Program-made: the position numbers and the translations under genes
Notes under the pieces: generated by a model
Database searches by the model: none
Told to the model about the DNA's origin: nothing
What the model saw: only the letters and a program-made list of their open reading frames with translations
Part shown: positions 1 through 8,617 of the stretch, in pieces
Layout: each line of letters begins with the position of its first letter
Numbering within the stretch: the first letter of the stretch is position 1
DNA from: Fibrobacter sp. UWB5
GTDB lineage: Bacteria; Fibrobacterota; Fibrobacteria; Fibrobacterales; Fibrobacteraceae
DNA: 64,000 nt
NCBI RefSeq assembly: GCF_002210295.1
Contig: NZ_MWQH01000001.1
Span: 124,001-188,000 of the forward strand
Direction: 5' to 3'

Positions 1-1197
1 GCTCTGTGCTATGCGGGCTCGGCCATTGAAGGCTTCGGGGTACGCAGCCTGACAACTGCGCTATCGTTCTTCTTGCCCGATGTGCCTGAATTTGCAGACA
101 ATGAATTAGGCCAAGTCATTCGACTGCGCCATTTTAAAGGCGTGGGCGAAATTTCGCTGTTCCGTAGCCATACCAACATGGAACGCAAGGAATGGCCCGC
201 GGGTTTTGAATTTTCTCGCTTGAAGGCGAACTTGTTGCAGCCTGTCGACGAAATCCGTTCGGGCGATATTTACGCCATGCGCAGCCCCTTCGAAACGGAA
301 CTCGGACAGACGATTTCTCTGGATGGATCGATTCCTTCTTGCGAAGAAGAGGAAACGAAACCTTCGATTCGCGACAAGTACCAGCCGCTTTTGCAGACTC
401 GCGTGGAATGCTTGGGCGCCGAAGATTACCACCATGTGGAAAAGAGCTTGAATGTCCTTGCCCGTATGGATCCCTCTTTCCGCGTACAAAAAGACGATGG
501 CGGATTCTGGTACCTGCATACCGTGGGCGAAGTGCAGCTCGATGTGTTGCTTGCCCGACTCAAGCGCGAATTCGGCTGCGAAGTCAAAGCCGGTAGCCCG
601 GAAGTACGTTGGCAGGAACGCCTCTGCCGCAATGTGGGTCCTGTCGAAAATACATTCCAGCTGGGTCCCCACAAGATTTCCATTAAGCTTTCGGCAAACC
701 CGCTCGATGGCGATGCCCATGACATCCGCCTGTCGGCGGAATTCTTGGAAACGGCCCCGCGTGAAATTCTGGCCGGCGTGCGTTCTGCACTTTTGGAATC
801 GACTGAAATCGGCGTGCTCGGCAAGGGCCCCCTTGTGGGTGTTTGCTTCGAAGTCCATGAATTCACCTGGACCGAAGGGGCACTCCCGCCCATGATCAAG
901 AAGGCCTGCGCCGATGCGGTCACGAAACTCATTAAACCTGCCGATGTCCAGCTTTTTGAGCCCGTGATGGAACTTTCTCTGGAATGCCCGGTGAATTTTG
1001 CGGGCCTTGTGACGGGCGACATTCAGTCCCGCGACGGCAAGGTGAAAGAAATCGGCGGCGACGGTAAGACCCACTTTTTAAAGGCCGATGTCCCGCTGCG
1101 CAAGATTTTCGGTTACGCCACAGGCGTTCGCAGCATCAGCAAGGGTACGGCATTATATAGTATGAAGCTGCTCGGATATAAACCGGCGACCCTCTAA
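1..1197 (+). CDS. Elongation factor G family GTPase, C-terminal part (5'-truncated by window edge)
   Basis: The reading frame is open from base 1, so the gene begins upstream of the window. What remains matches the end of the G domain (GSAIEGFGVRSL, followed by a 'LPDVPEF' segment like the LP(S/D)P junction of EF-G) and then domains II-V. Domain III carries GEVQLDVLLARLKREFGCEV, close to the conserved GELHLE region of EF-G. Domain V ends in GVRSISKGTALYSMKLLGYKP, which resembles the EF-G C-terminus. EF-G-family GTPases drive translocation or ribosome recycling in the cytoplasm. The P-loop is outside the window, so a housekeeping EF-G cannot be told from an EF-G paralogue or a ribosomal-protection protein. 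The divergent domain IV favours a paralogue (inference). Confidence 0.85.
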   Translation, partial: ALCYAGSAIEGFGVRSLTTALSFFLPDVPEFADNELGQVIRLRHFKGVGEISLFRSHTNMERKEWPAGFEFSRLKANLLQPVDEIRSGDIYAMRSPFETELGQTISLDGSIPSCEEEETKPSIRDKYQPLLQTRVECLGAEDYHHVEKSLNVLARMDPSFRVQKDDGGFWYLHTVGEVQLDVLLARLKREFGCEVKAGSPEVRWQERLCRNVGPVENTFQLGPHKISIKLSANPLDGDAHDIRLSAEFLETAPREILAGVRSALLESTEIGVLGKGPLVGVCFEVHEFTWTEGALPPMIKKACADAVTKLIKPADVQLFEPVMELSLECPVNFAGLVTGDIQSRDGKVKEIGGDGKTHFLKADVPLRKIFGYATGVRSISKGTALYSMKLLGYKPATL

Positions 1198-1215
1198 ATT
1201 TTTTTTGAAAATCGT

Positions 1216-1244
1216 TTGACAAATCAAAAACTAAAAGCGATAAT
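1216..1244 (+). promoter_or_regulatory. Near-consensus sigma70-type promoter for the sigma-like/AAA gene pair
   Basis: A perfect -35 TTGACA (1216-1221) is followed after 17 bases by GATAAT (1239-1244). The nearest annotated gene starts at 1503, so the transcript would have a leader of about 250 bases. Just before that gene a small perfect hairpin (TGTCGC-CTC-GCGACA, about 1476-1490) sits directly upstream of its ribosome binding site (AAGGAG). Confidence 0.6.
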
Positions 1245-1338
1245 GTGGTGTATGCGCTTTTGGTACCCTAGACAATGTGAGTTATTTTTACTATATTGCA
1301 GTTCCTCTGCTCAAGAGGTTTAGGTGTTTGGAGGGGTT

Positions 1339-1395
1339 ATGTCAATAAATGACATTAAATTTAAGCTATATTTAAGGGAGAGCTTCCCGACGTAA
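1339..1395 (+). CDS. Possible 18-residue leader or small peptide
   Basis: An ATG at 1339 lies behind a strong Shine-Dalgarno (GGAGGGG, 1330-1336) inside the long 5' leader of the next gene. It encodes 18 residues (MSINDIKFKLYLRESFPT) and stops at 1395. No run of a single amino acid is present, so there is no obvious attenuation signal. The only support is the good ribosome binding site and the position, about 95 bases downstream of a strong promoter. It could be chance. Confidence 0.25.
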   Translation: MSINDIKFKLYLRESFPT

Positions 1396-1502
1396 TAGAA
1401 ATCTTAAATCCGACTATCTAGTTGGTTTAATGTTACACATTTGTCCTTTGATCGGCCTCAAAGGGGTTTTCAACTGTCGCCTCGCGACAAAAAGGAGCGC
1501 CA

Positions 1503-2207
1503 ATGCGCAAAAATATCGTCCTTGCAATGATCAAGATTGCACAAACCACCCCCTCCGTTTGCGAACAGATCGCAGATCGCCTCTGGAAAGTCCTTGGCGA
1601 GAAGTTGACGGACCGTGCCGTCGCCCTCTTTTACCGCATCAAGCCGGATTTCTCCAAGATGAAGATGAAAATGGATGCTCTTCGTCTGGAATTGGGCGGC
1701 GATATCTATCCGCTGTTTATCGATGCCATTATGCAGTACGACGAAAGCGAAAAAGCGTCTTTTGAAACCTTCGTGACGACCAAGATTTACTGGAAGTTCG
1801 TGGAAGACAAGTGCGAAAACTCGGAACGCACCGCCCACGAAGTGCCGGCGAGCCAGCTTTCGCCCGAAGACCTGATGACCCAGGACGAAACCCTTTCTTT
1901 TGCCGATTACTATAGTGACGATTCCGATTTGACAAATGACGGACCTTGTGACGATAATGAAGATGAAGACACCAGTTGGAAGGAGTTGTTGGCTTTGGCC
2001 TTGAAAATGGTTGAAGAATACCCGGTTCTGAAGGAATTCATGAAGACGCACCGCGAAACTCTGGAATATTGCGACCGCTACGAGGAAGTCGAAACCGCCG
2101 AACGCATGGGTTGCTCGCGCCCCACGGTGTACAACCGCTTCAATCAGATTCGAAAGATTCTGGTCGAAAACGGTCTCGACAAGGAATTCTATCGCCTTGC
2201 CGCCTAG
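1503..2207 (+). CDS. Sigma-70-like regulatory protein with C-terminal helix-turn-helix
   Basis: This 234-residue soluble protein has two segments resembling sigma-70 regions. One is YDESEKASFETFVTTKIYWK (about 79-98), like the region-2 motif of small sigma factors. The other is a C-terminal helix-turn-helix (about 194-220, with RMGCSRPTVYNRFNQIR) like region 4. A long acidic segment (about 138-157, rich in D and E) separates them, which is unusual for a functional sigma factor. The start follows AAGGAG and a small hairpin. The AAA protein begins 22 bases after the stop, so the two are probably co-transcribed. Function is not known: it could be a divergent sigma factor, or a regulator or adaptor for the ATPase. 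Confidence 0.6.
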   Translation: MRKNIVLAMIKIAQTTPSVCEQIADRLWKVLGEKLTDRAVALFYRIKPDFSKMKMKMDALRLELGGDIYPLFIDAIMQYDESEKASFETFVTTKIYWKFVEDKCENSERTAHEVPASQLSPEDLMTQDETLSFADYYSDDSDLTNDGPCDDNEDEDTSWKELLALALKMVEEYPVLKEFMKTHRETLEYCDRYEEVETAERMGCSRPTVYNRFNQIRKILVENGLDKEFYRLAA

Positions 2208-2229
2208 TTGAATTTTAAGAGAGTGAATT

Positions 2230-4653
2230 ATGCAGTCTAACACCTACTTTAAAAAGGTATACAACGACCTCAAAAAGGCCGAATTGAAGAAATTTGCGAA
2301 GACAAACGCCCCGATGAGCTTCGCGGATCTCAAGATTCTGGAATACTGGGTCCGCATTATCGACGAAAATCCGGATGGCCTGAACAAGGCCAGCGCCTTT
2401 CAGTTGATGGGGCGTGCTTGCCGCGAAAAAATCGTAAAAGGCTTTATTGACATCTTCAATCCGTTCATCACGCCGAAGAAAAAGCCGGTAAAGCCCGCCC
2501 GCAAGCAGGCTTCGATCGACCGCGAATTCGCTGATGACGATATCCCGTTCCTCGATGACATTGTGGACGATGTTGACGAGGATGAGTGCGAACTGGATAC
2601 GCAGTATTGCAATGGCAGACTGCTCCGCCAGATTTGCCGTTACCGCAAAGAAATGAAGTTCGGTTGCGCCGACAGGGTGACCGACAACCTGGTAAAGGCG
2701 ATTGTCGATGTCGATGCGGAATCGATGGCACCGTTCCTTTACAAGGAAGTCCAGGATATCGTGTGCGAAAACTTCAAGAACTTTGCGCTTGAAAAAATCC
2801 AGAAGGGCGTGCGTCGCGACGATCCGGTTTATGAACGTGCGCTGAAGGTAAAAGAGGTTTACCGCCTGGACGATGACGAGTTGGAAATCCTTCTCTACAT
2901 GTGGTTGCGCAATCGCGATGTCATGCAGTGCGATCCGGATGGAGAATTTTTCGGTCGTCGTCGCCATCGCTTTGGACCGCCGTCGGATTCCCCGAGGGTG
3001 TTTTCGGAAGTTGCCATGACGACTGGCTTGAGTGTTGACCGAGTCATGAAGCTGATGGGTAAAGACAGTACGCTTCGCAAGCTGGGCTTGTGCAGCGAAG
3101 ATATGGACATTCCCATGGAAGTCGGGTGTTTCTTGGATGGTTCCTGTGACAGCACGGGCCTCAAGGCCTTCCATCTGGCAGAACCGGGAACGGTTCCTTT
3201 CGCCCAGTTGCAGGGAAACAATCCCGATGCCATCTTGGCTCTTGACCTGATCAAGCACCACAATTGGGATCGCCCGCTGAACATTCTCCTTTACGGTGTA
3301 GAAGGTACTGGCAAGACAGAACTTGCGAAGGCTCTCGCCGCCGAAGCGGGGCTCCCTTTGCTTGAAGTGAGCATCGATGCCGACAATTCCATGGAAATGG
3401 GACGCCGTTTTGAAACGCGTTCCCAGAGCCTGATGCTTTACCGCATCCGTGCGGCGATGCTCGCCGATTGGCAGTGCGAAAAAGAGCACGGCATTATCTT
3501 GATGGACGAAGCCGACTTGGTGCTGAACGGTTTTGAAAAGGGTAGCCTGAACCATTTCTTTGAATCGGTGAATACCCCCATTATCTGGATTACCAACTCG
3601 ATCAGCTTTACCGAAAGGAGCTCTCGCCGCCGTTTCGATTTTTCGATGGCCTTCAAGGGCCTTGCCAAGGACGAACGCCTGAACATGTTCGAATCGGTGC
3701 TGAAGGCGCAGGGGGCGGAAACCATGCTGACGCCCGAAGAAAAGATGAAGCTCGTGGTGGAATTCCCGGCAATGGCTGGCGGCTTCACGATTGCGACGCG
3801 CGCTACCCAGAACCTGCTTGCGAGCGGGGCCGATGTCAAGGCTTATCCCACCATGGCCCGCCTGCTCAAGGCTCACACCAACTTGCTGGAAATCAGTACG
3901 GGTTCCCTGCGCGATGTGGAATGCCATGCTCCCGCTTATACCTTGAGCGGCCTGAATATGGAAGGTTCCGTCGAAGAAATCATGGAAGTCGTCCAGAACT
4001 ATGATTCGGTCTGGAAGACTCTCGAAGAAGATTCCGCTCCGAACTCCCTGAACATCTTGCTGTACGGGCCTCCGGGAACCGGCAAGACGGAATTCGTGCG
4101 CCATATTGCGCGCACCTTGGGCCGTAACTTGATCGTGCGCCGTGCAAGCGACCTGTTGGGAATGTTTGTCGGCCAGACCGAGGCGAACATTGCCGCCGCC
4201 TTCGAAGAAGCGGAACGCACCAAGTCGATTCTGTTCTTCGACGAAGCGGACAGCTTCTTGCGCGACCGTACGGGCGCCATGCAAGGCCACGAAGTTTCGA
4301 AGGTGAACGAAATCTTGACCCGAATGGAAAACTTCAAGGGAATCTTCATTGCAGCGACAAACTTTGAAAGCACGCTGGACACGGCAAGTCGCCGCCGCTT
4401 TGCCCTGAAGCTTGGCTTTGGTTACTTGAAGCCCGAAGGCATTCGCCATATCTGGAACGTATTCTTCCCGAATGTGGAATGCCCGAAGGCGGTGACCGAG
4501 CTGCCGCTCTTGACTCCGGGTGACTTCAACGCCGTCAATGGCCGCTTGCGTTTCTTGCCCGAAAGCGCCAAGTGCGCCGAACGAATCGAAGCCGAACTCC
4601 GCAAGGAATTAAGCGCAAAGGACAGCCACGCGGGCCGATCCATGGGCTTCTAA
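2230..4653 (+). CDS. Tandem AAA ATPase (two AAA modules)
   Basis: This 807-residue cytoplasmic protein has a helical N-terminal region (about 1-340) and two AAA modules. Module 1 has Walker A GVEGTGKT (356-363) and Walker B ILMDEAD (423-429). Module 2 has Walker A GPPGTGKT (613-620), Walker B ILFFDEAD (667-674) and an arginine-rich SRRRF sensor region (about 720-724). Module 1 also has SRRRF (465-469). Two-module AAA proteins remodel or unfold protein substrates in an ATP-dependent way. The N-terminal domain would set specificity and was not recognised. The gene follows the sigma-like gene by 22 bases, behind an AGAGAG ribosome binding site. Substrate unknown; a role acting on its co-transcribed neighbour is inference. 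Confidence 0.8.
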   Translation: MQSNTYFKKVYNDLKKAELKKFAKTNAPMSFADLKILEYWVRIIDENPDGLNKASAFQLMGRACREKIVKGFIDIFNPFITPKKKPVKPARKQASIDREFADDDIPFLDDIVDDVDEDECELDTQYCNGRLLRQICRYRKEMKFGCADRVTDNLVKAIVDVDAESMAPFLYKEVQDIVCENFKNFALEKIQKGVRRDDPVYERALKVKEVYRLDDDELEILLYMWLRNRDVMQCDPDGEFFGRRRHRFGPPSDSPRVFSEVAMTTGLSVDRVMKLMGKDSTLRKLGLCSEDMDIPMEVGCFLDGSCDSTGLKAFHLAEPGTVPFAQLQGNNPDAILALDLIKHHNWDRPLNILLYGVEGTGKTELAKALAAEAGLPLLEVSIDADNSMEMGRRFETRSQSLMLYRIRAAMLADWQCEKEHGIILMDEADLVLNGFEKGSLNHFFESVNTPIIWITNSISFTERSSRRRFDFSMAFKGLAKDERLNMFESVLKAQGAETMLTPEEKMKLVVEFPAMAGGFTIATRATQNLLASGADVKAYPTMARLLKAHTNLLEISTGSLRDVECHAPAYTLSGLNMEGSVEEIMEVVQNYDSVWKTLEEDSAPNSLNILLYGPPGTGKTEFVRHIARTLGRNLIVRRASDLLGMFVGQTEANIAAAFEEAERTKSILFFDEADSFLRDRTGAMQGHEVSKVNEILTRMENFKGIFIAATNFESTLDTASRRRFALKLGFGYLKPEGIRHIWNVFFPNVECPKAVTELPLLTPGDFNAVNGRLRFLPESAKCAERIEAELRKELSAKDSHAGRSMGF

Positions 4654-4691
4654 AGATACCGTGCATCCTGCCGGTGTGTTGTGGTAAGGGG

Positions 4692-4725
4692 CCGTGCGGG
4701 CGAAAGCCTGCACGGTTTCTTTTTA
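4692..4725. terminator. Bidirectional terminator between AAA ATPase and DUF58 gene
   Basis: A 10-pair stem (CCGTGCGGGC 4692-4701, GAAA loop, GCCTGCACGG 4706-4715) is followed by a T-rich run. It lies between two convergent genes; the tract ends at the stop codon of the minus-strand gene. Confidence 0.8.
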
Positions 4726-5613
4726 CATTCTTGCCGCACGGGCTCTGCGGCGGAAGTGCTCGATAAGCGGGGCAACGGTTTCCTTGAAGTCGTCGTGCGT
4801 TTCGATGCGCACGAAGTCGATAGACATGCGCTGGAATAGTTCCTTGGTCGCCTTGCCCTGGCGCTTGGCTTCGCGGGCGAATGCTTCGCGGAAGGTAGCG
4901 TCGCCAGTATCGATCAGGAGGGTTTCGCCGGTTTCGGGGTCTTCAAGTTCCACAAGGCCTGCGGGCGGGAGTTCCATTTCACGAGGGTCTACGACAGAGA
5001 CCGCAAGCACGTCGTGGCGCTTACGGAGAATCTTGAATGCGTTTTCGAAGCCTTCATCGAGGAAGTCACTCATCACCACGACGACGGCACGACGATTCAG
5101 AATCTTGCCGGCGTATTCCAGCGCTACCTGCGTGTTCGTGCCGTGGTGCTGCGGCTTGAAGTAAAGGATTTCGCGGATAAGACGCAGCACGTGCTTGCGG
5201 CCTTTCTCCGGCGGAATAAACAGTTCAACCTGGTCGGTGTAAATCAGCAAGCCGACCTTGTCATTATTCTTGATGGCGGCGAACGCGAGGAGTGCAGTCA
5301 AAGTCGCCATGACTTCGCCCTTCATCTGCTTGCCGGAACCGAATTCCGAACTGCTGGATGCGTCGACCATCAAAAGCATGGTCATTTCGCGTTCTTCGAT
5401 AAACTTCTTCACATAAGGCGTGCCCGTTCGTGCGGTCACGTTCCAGTCGATAGTACGCACATCGTCGCCCGGCATGTATTCGCGCACCTCGCTGAATTCC
5501 ATACCGTTGCCTTTGAAGGAACTGTGGTAAGCGCCGGTCATCACGGTGTCGAGCGTGCCGCGAACGCTAAGTTCAATGCGACTGACGGTCTTTAAAACTT
5601 CTTTATCTAACAT
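4723..5613 (-). CDS. DUF58 family protein (von Willebrand A-like fold)
   Basis: This 296-residue cytoplasmic protein has the DUF58 hallmark GxxxEFSEVREYMPGDDVRTIDWNVTAR near residues 36-63, followed by a VWA-like MLLMVDASSSSEFG stretch (about 79-93, DxSxS metal-binding pattern). DUF58 proteins are usually encoded next to a MoxR-type AAA ATPase and are thought to act with it in assembling or maturing other proteins. No MoxR gene adjoins here. The only AAA gene nearby is the tandem-AAA gene on the opposite strand, which converges on it. A TATATT-like -10 lies about 27 bases upstream of the start. Confidence 0.85.
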   Translation of the reverse strand: MLDKEVLKTVSRIELSVRGTLDTVMTGAYHSSFKGNGMEFSEVREYMPGDDVRTIDWNVTARTGTPYVKKFIEEREMTMLLMVDASSSSEFGSGKQMKGEVMATLTALLAFAAIKNNDKVGLLIYTDQVELFIPPEKGRKHVLRLIREILYFKPQHHGTNTQVALEYAGKILNRRAVVVVMSDFLDEGFENAFKILRKRHDVLAVSVVDPREMELPPAGLVELEDPETGETLLIDTGDATFREAFAREAKRQGKATKELFQRMSIDFVRIETHDDFKETVAPLIEHFRRRARAARM

Positions 5614-5676
5614 CTCAAAGTCTCTTTTTTACGCTAAGAATATACAAAAAATCCCCCAAAAAGGCTATGTACGCTG

Positions 5677-5816
5677 TTCGGGGGCGTTACGGGGGCCTCC
5701 CCACCCTGGTGGCCATGCGCACTAAGCGACAAGTCGCCAAGTGCTGTCCGCCCGTAGTGGGGGTAGGGAGCAACAGCGCCTGCGCGGTGCGAACGAGGGG
5801 GAGGCGTCCCCCTTTC
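5677..5816. repeat. GC-rich structured intergenic element
   Basis: The 310-base gap between the divergent DUF58 and nhaA genes holds a roughly 140-base G/C-rich block unlike its AT-rich surroundings. It contains several short inverted repeats: GGGG-GCCT-CCCC near 5693, a longer hairpin with arms GCACT/AGTGC and GCGAC/GTCGC (about 5717-5744), and GGGGGA-GGCG-TCCCCC followed by TTT near 5800-5816. No coding pattern is convincing. It could be a dispersed repeat or a structured RNA; which of these cannot be settled from one copy. Confidence 0.45.
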
Positions 5817-5923
5817 ATATACAAAAAATGGAAAAATAAGCAACTTGGAGCGGTCACGCGCAAAAAAAATGATTATTTTGTTAGGCGCAAGGCTGAATCA
5901 CACAACCCTATTTACAGGTAGCT

Positions 5924-7270
5924 ATGTCGGCAAAAGTAACGAGCAGTGACAAGATTGAAGATTTGTTCCCGGAAACCCCCATCCGCAAAATCATCACGCC
6001 GATGGAACGACTGATGAAGGTGGAGACGACCGGTGGCATCGTCTTGATTATCATGACGATTGCAGCCTTGATCTGGGCAAACATTAGCCCTGAATCTTAC
6101 CATCATGTTTGGCACATGCCTTTTGCGCTCACGATTGGCAGTTGGGTCGGTTCGGCCGATTTGCACTGGCTCATTAACGACGCCATGATGACGATTTTCT
6201 TCTTCAATATCGGGCTTGAAGTCAAGGGTGAAATGACCTATGGCGAACTCAGGAACCCGAAGGCGGCGAGCTTGCCGATTATTGCGGCGGCTGGCGGTAT
6301 GTTGTTCCCGGCTTTGATTTATTTGCTGCTTTGCCCCCATGGTGCAAATAGCGCGGCGCATGGTTGGGGTGTTCCGACTGCGACGGATATTGCTTTTGTC
6401 GTGGGCTGCATGGCCATTCTCGGAAAGAAGGTGCCGCATGCCCTGCGTGTGATGATTTTGACTCTGGCTATCGCCGACGATATCGGTGCAATTCTCGTGA
6501 TTGCAATCGGTTACCCCAGTGGCGACGGCGTGAACTTTATTGCGCTCGGTACGGGTTTTGCCTTGCTCGCCTTGATCAACGTGATGTTTAGAATTGGCGT
6601 GCGTAACCTGCTGTTGCATGGCGTGATTGGTATTGCGGTTTGGGCATTCTTTGTGAAGAGCGGCGTGCACCCGACTATTGCGGGCGTGCTGCTCGGACTC
6701 TCGGTGCCGGCAAAGCCTGTGCTTGCGAAGGGCAAGCTTGCTCATTTCGCTGGCAGCGTGGGTGGCGCTCTTTCGGGCGAAGCGAAGGACCGCAACGAAC
6801 AGTACGAAGTGTTTACGCTTTTGAAGCGTGGTGCCCGCGAAAGTATCTCGATGCAGGAACGTTTCTTCAAACCGCTCGTGCCGTGGGTGAACTTCTTTAT
6901 TATGCCGCTGTTTGCACTCAGCAACGCAGGTGTCGAAATCAAGCTTGGTGGCGTGGAAGTGCCTGTGATGGGTGCGGTGGCGTTGGCCTTGATTTTGGGT
7001 AAGCCGATTGGTATTTTCCTGTTCAGCCTGCTCGCCGTAAAGGTGGGCGTGTCGGTGAAACCGAGCTACAGCTGGAAGGTTTTGTGGGGCGGTGGTATGC
7101 TTGCCGGTATCGGCTTTACCATGGCTTTGTTTGTGGCGAACCTCGCCTTCGAGGTGGGCGACCGTCAGGATTCTGCCAAGCTCGGTATTCTGCTGGGTAG
7201 CTTCTGTGCCGCAATCCTTGGCACCATCTACATGAACCTGGTGTCGAAGGCGCATCACGAAGAATCGTAA
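5924..7270 (+). CDS. nhaA: Na+/H+ antiporter NhaA
   Basis: This 448-residue inner-membrane protein (about 12 hydrophobic segments) has the NhaA signatures: FFFNIGLEVKGE (about 87-98), the discontinuous-helix segment PTATDIAFVVGCMAILG, and LTLAIADDIGAILVIA with the paired aspartates that bind and exchange Na+ and H+. The C-terminal GIGFTMALFVANLAF is also typical. NhaA exports Na+ in exchange for H+ for pH and salt homeostasis. The length is slightly above the usual 390-430 residues because of longer loops (for example RDSAKLG and SGEAKDRNEQ segments). Its stop overlaps the start of the next gene (TAATG), implying translational coupling. Confidence 0.95.
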   Translation: MSAKVTSSDKIEDLFPETPIRKIITPMERLMKVETTGGIVLIIMTIAALIWANISPESYHHVWHMPFALTIGSWVGSADLHWLINDAMMTIFFFNIGLEVKGEMTYGELRNPKAASLPIIAAAGGMLFPALIYLLLCPHGANSAAHGWGVPTATDIAFVVGCMAILGKKVPHALRVMILTLAIADDIGAILVIAIGYPSGDGVNFIALGTGFALLALINVMFRIGVRNLLLHGVIGIAVWAFFVKSGVHPTIAGVLLGLSVPAKPVLAKGKLAHFAGSVGGALSGEAKDRNEQYEVFTLLKRGARESISMQERFFKPLVPWVNFFIMPLFALSNAGVEIKLGGVEVPVMGAVALALILGKPIGIFLFSLLAVKVGVSVKPSYSWKVLWGGGMLAGIGFTMALFVANLAFEVGDRQDSAKLGILLGSFCAAILGTIYMNLVSKAHHEES

Positions 7271-7620
7271 TGCCGCACTTTGTGTACATGCTCCGTTGTG
7301 CGGGAAACCGCATTTATACGGGGTATGCCGTCGATGTCGAAGCTCGTTTTGAACAACATAAATCCGGCAAGGGAGCCAAGTTTACCAAGGCATTCCCGCC
7401 GCAGTGTATTCTGCGCCAATTTGAACTGAATAGCCACGAAGAGGCGCTGCGCCTGGAAGCACGCATCAAGAAACTGCCCCGCCCGCAAAAAGAAATGCTC
7501 GCTGCCGGCGACGAAGCCTTGGCTGCGGAACTGCTCGCGGGCCTCGGCGAAACGCTTGAAGAAAGTCGCGCCCGCAAGCGCCGCGAAAAACGGAAAAACA
7601 TTACCTCTCACGACGATTGA
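7270..7620 (+). CDS. GIY-YIG nuclease superfamily protein (YhbQ-like)
   Basis: This 116-residue protein starts within the stop of nhaA (TAATG). It opens with the GIY-YIG pattern: YMLRCAGNRIYTGYAVDVEARFEQH (the GIY position reads RIYTGYA), then GKGAKFTKAF and an E-rich helix with HEEALRLEARIKKLPR. This is the layout of small stand-alone YhbQ/UPF0213 domains. The family fold is a nuclease, but the role of these single-domain proteins is poorly defined. A basic tail (RARKRREKRKN) may contact nucleic acid. Confidence 0.88.
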   Translation: MPHFVYMLRCAGNRIYTGYAVDVEARFEQHKSGKGAKFTKAFPPQCILRQFELNSHEEALRLEARIKKLPRPQKEMLAAGDEALAAELLAGLGETLEESRARKRREKRKNITSHDD

Positions 7621-7666
7621 TATTGTATATTTCTGCAAGAACGAATCTGTCAAAATAGGGGATGAT

Positions 7667-8617
7667 ATGTTTTTTACTGACAGAACAAATACGCTTGAAG
7701 CTCTGTTTCGTGTTCGGGCGGCCATCTTTGGAAAAAAGCTCCAGGTTTTTGAGGGGCGCGATGGCGTGATGAGCCTGCTGCAAGAATCGCTCGATGTGCA
7801 AACCAACGAAAGGGATTATCAAGGTGCTTTGGACCTTGTCAAGCCTTTGATGAAGGTGGCCGAAGATCATCCGTTTGTTTCTGACGATTCCGTTGAATAT
7901 ATTTCGATTTCTAGCCGAATGGAACGCGCCCTTTACCGGCATTATTTTGAACCCCTGTCAAATCGGTTAGTGAAGAACGTTCATTCCTGTTGCCCGATGG
8001 AATTTATTTGGCGGCAGGCGGGTCTTTTGGACTTGTATTTGGAAAATTATCCTGACGCAGAAAAGGCGATGTCCAATGCGGCAAAGTGGAATCCGGTTTC
8101 GGCAAAATACAGACTGATGCTTGCGAGAATCCATAGTGACCAGGGGCGTTGGGATAATGTGGTGGAAGATTCGGTGGCGGCAATGAAGGTCGCTTACAGG
8201 GCGAGCGACTTGATTCTCTGTTTTAGATTCTTGCGCAATTATTTCCTTTATAAAAAGATGTACCTAGAAGCGGTATACTGCAGTTTTGCGCGATTGAATT
8301 ATACGGATTCCGGCAGCGTTCTAGACGAAATCGTCGATGATATTTTGGGGTATGCCAAGATGGTCGATATTGAACATGATCAATCAAATGATGAGAGCGT
8401 CACGGAGTCTTTAAAATGCTTTGGCGTTACGCTCGGGTTCAATCCGGATGTCGTGGCGGTGGCGAAAAAGAATTGCGAAGAAGCCTTTTTAGCAGGCGAT
8501 GCGGATTTGGCTAATTATTTCGCCGAGATCATGTCGGGCTTAAAAACCGTACAAGAAAAAAAGGAAGCGTTCAACTTAAAGCAATTGGTTGAACATTACA
8601 AGAATATCAAGAGCTGA
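7667..8617 (+). CDS. Helical repeat (TPR-like) protein of unknown function
   Basis: The start at 7667 is chosen because AGGGGA lies 5 bases upstream and a TATATT -10 lies at 7626-7631; an earlier in-frame start would overlap the previous gene. The 316-residue product has no signal peptide. It shows helix-pair repeats of TPR type, for example LLDLYLENYPDAEKAMSNAAKWNPVSAKYRLMLARIHSDQGRWDNVV in the middle third. TPR-like proteins act as scaffolds for protein contacts. No catalytic motif was seen and no specific function can be assigned. Confidence 0.65.
   Translation: MFFTDRTNTLEALFRVRAAIFGKKLQVFEGRDGVMSLLQESLDVQTNERDYQGALDLVKPLMKVAEDHPFVSDDSVEYISISSRMERALYRHYFEPLSNRLVKNVHSCCPMEFIWRQAGLLDLYLENYPDAEKAMSNAAKWNPVSAKYRLMLARIHSDQGRWDNVVEDSVAAMKVAYRASDLILCFRFLRNYFLYKKMYLEAVYCSFARLNYTDSGSVLDEIVDDILGYAKMVDIEHDQSNDESVTESLKCFGVTLGFNPDVVAVAKKNCEEAFLAGDADLANYFAEIMSGLKTVQEKKEAFNLKQLVEHYKNIKS

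Noticed and set aside
5912-7258. 448-codon frame antisense to nhaA
   Set aside because: The product is Arg/His/Asn-rich with no membrane or enzyme motif; it mirrors the hydrophobic codons of nhaA.
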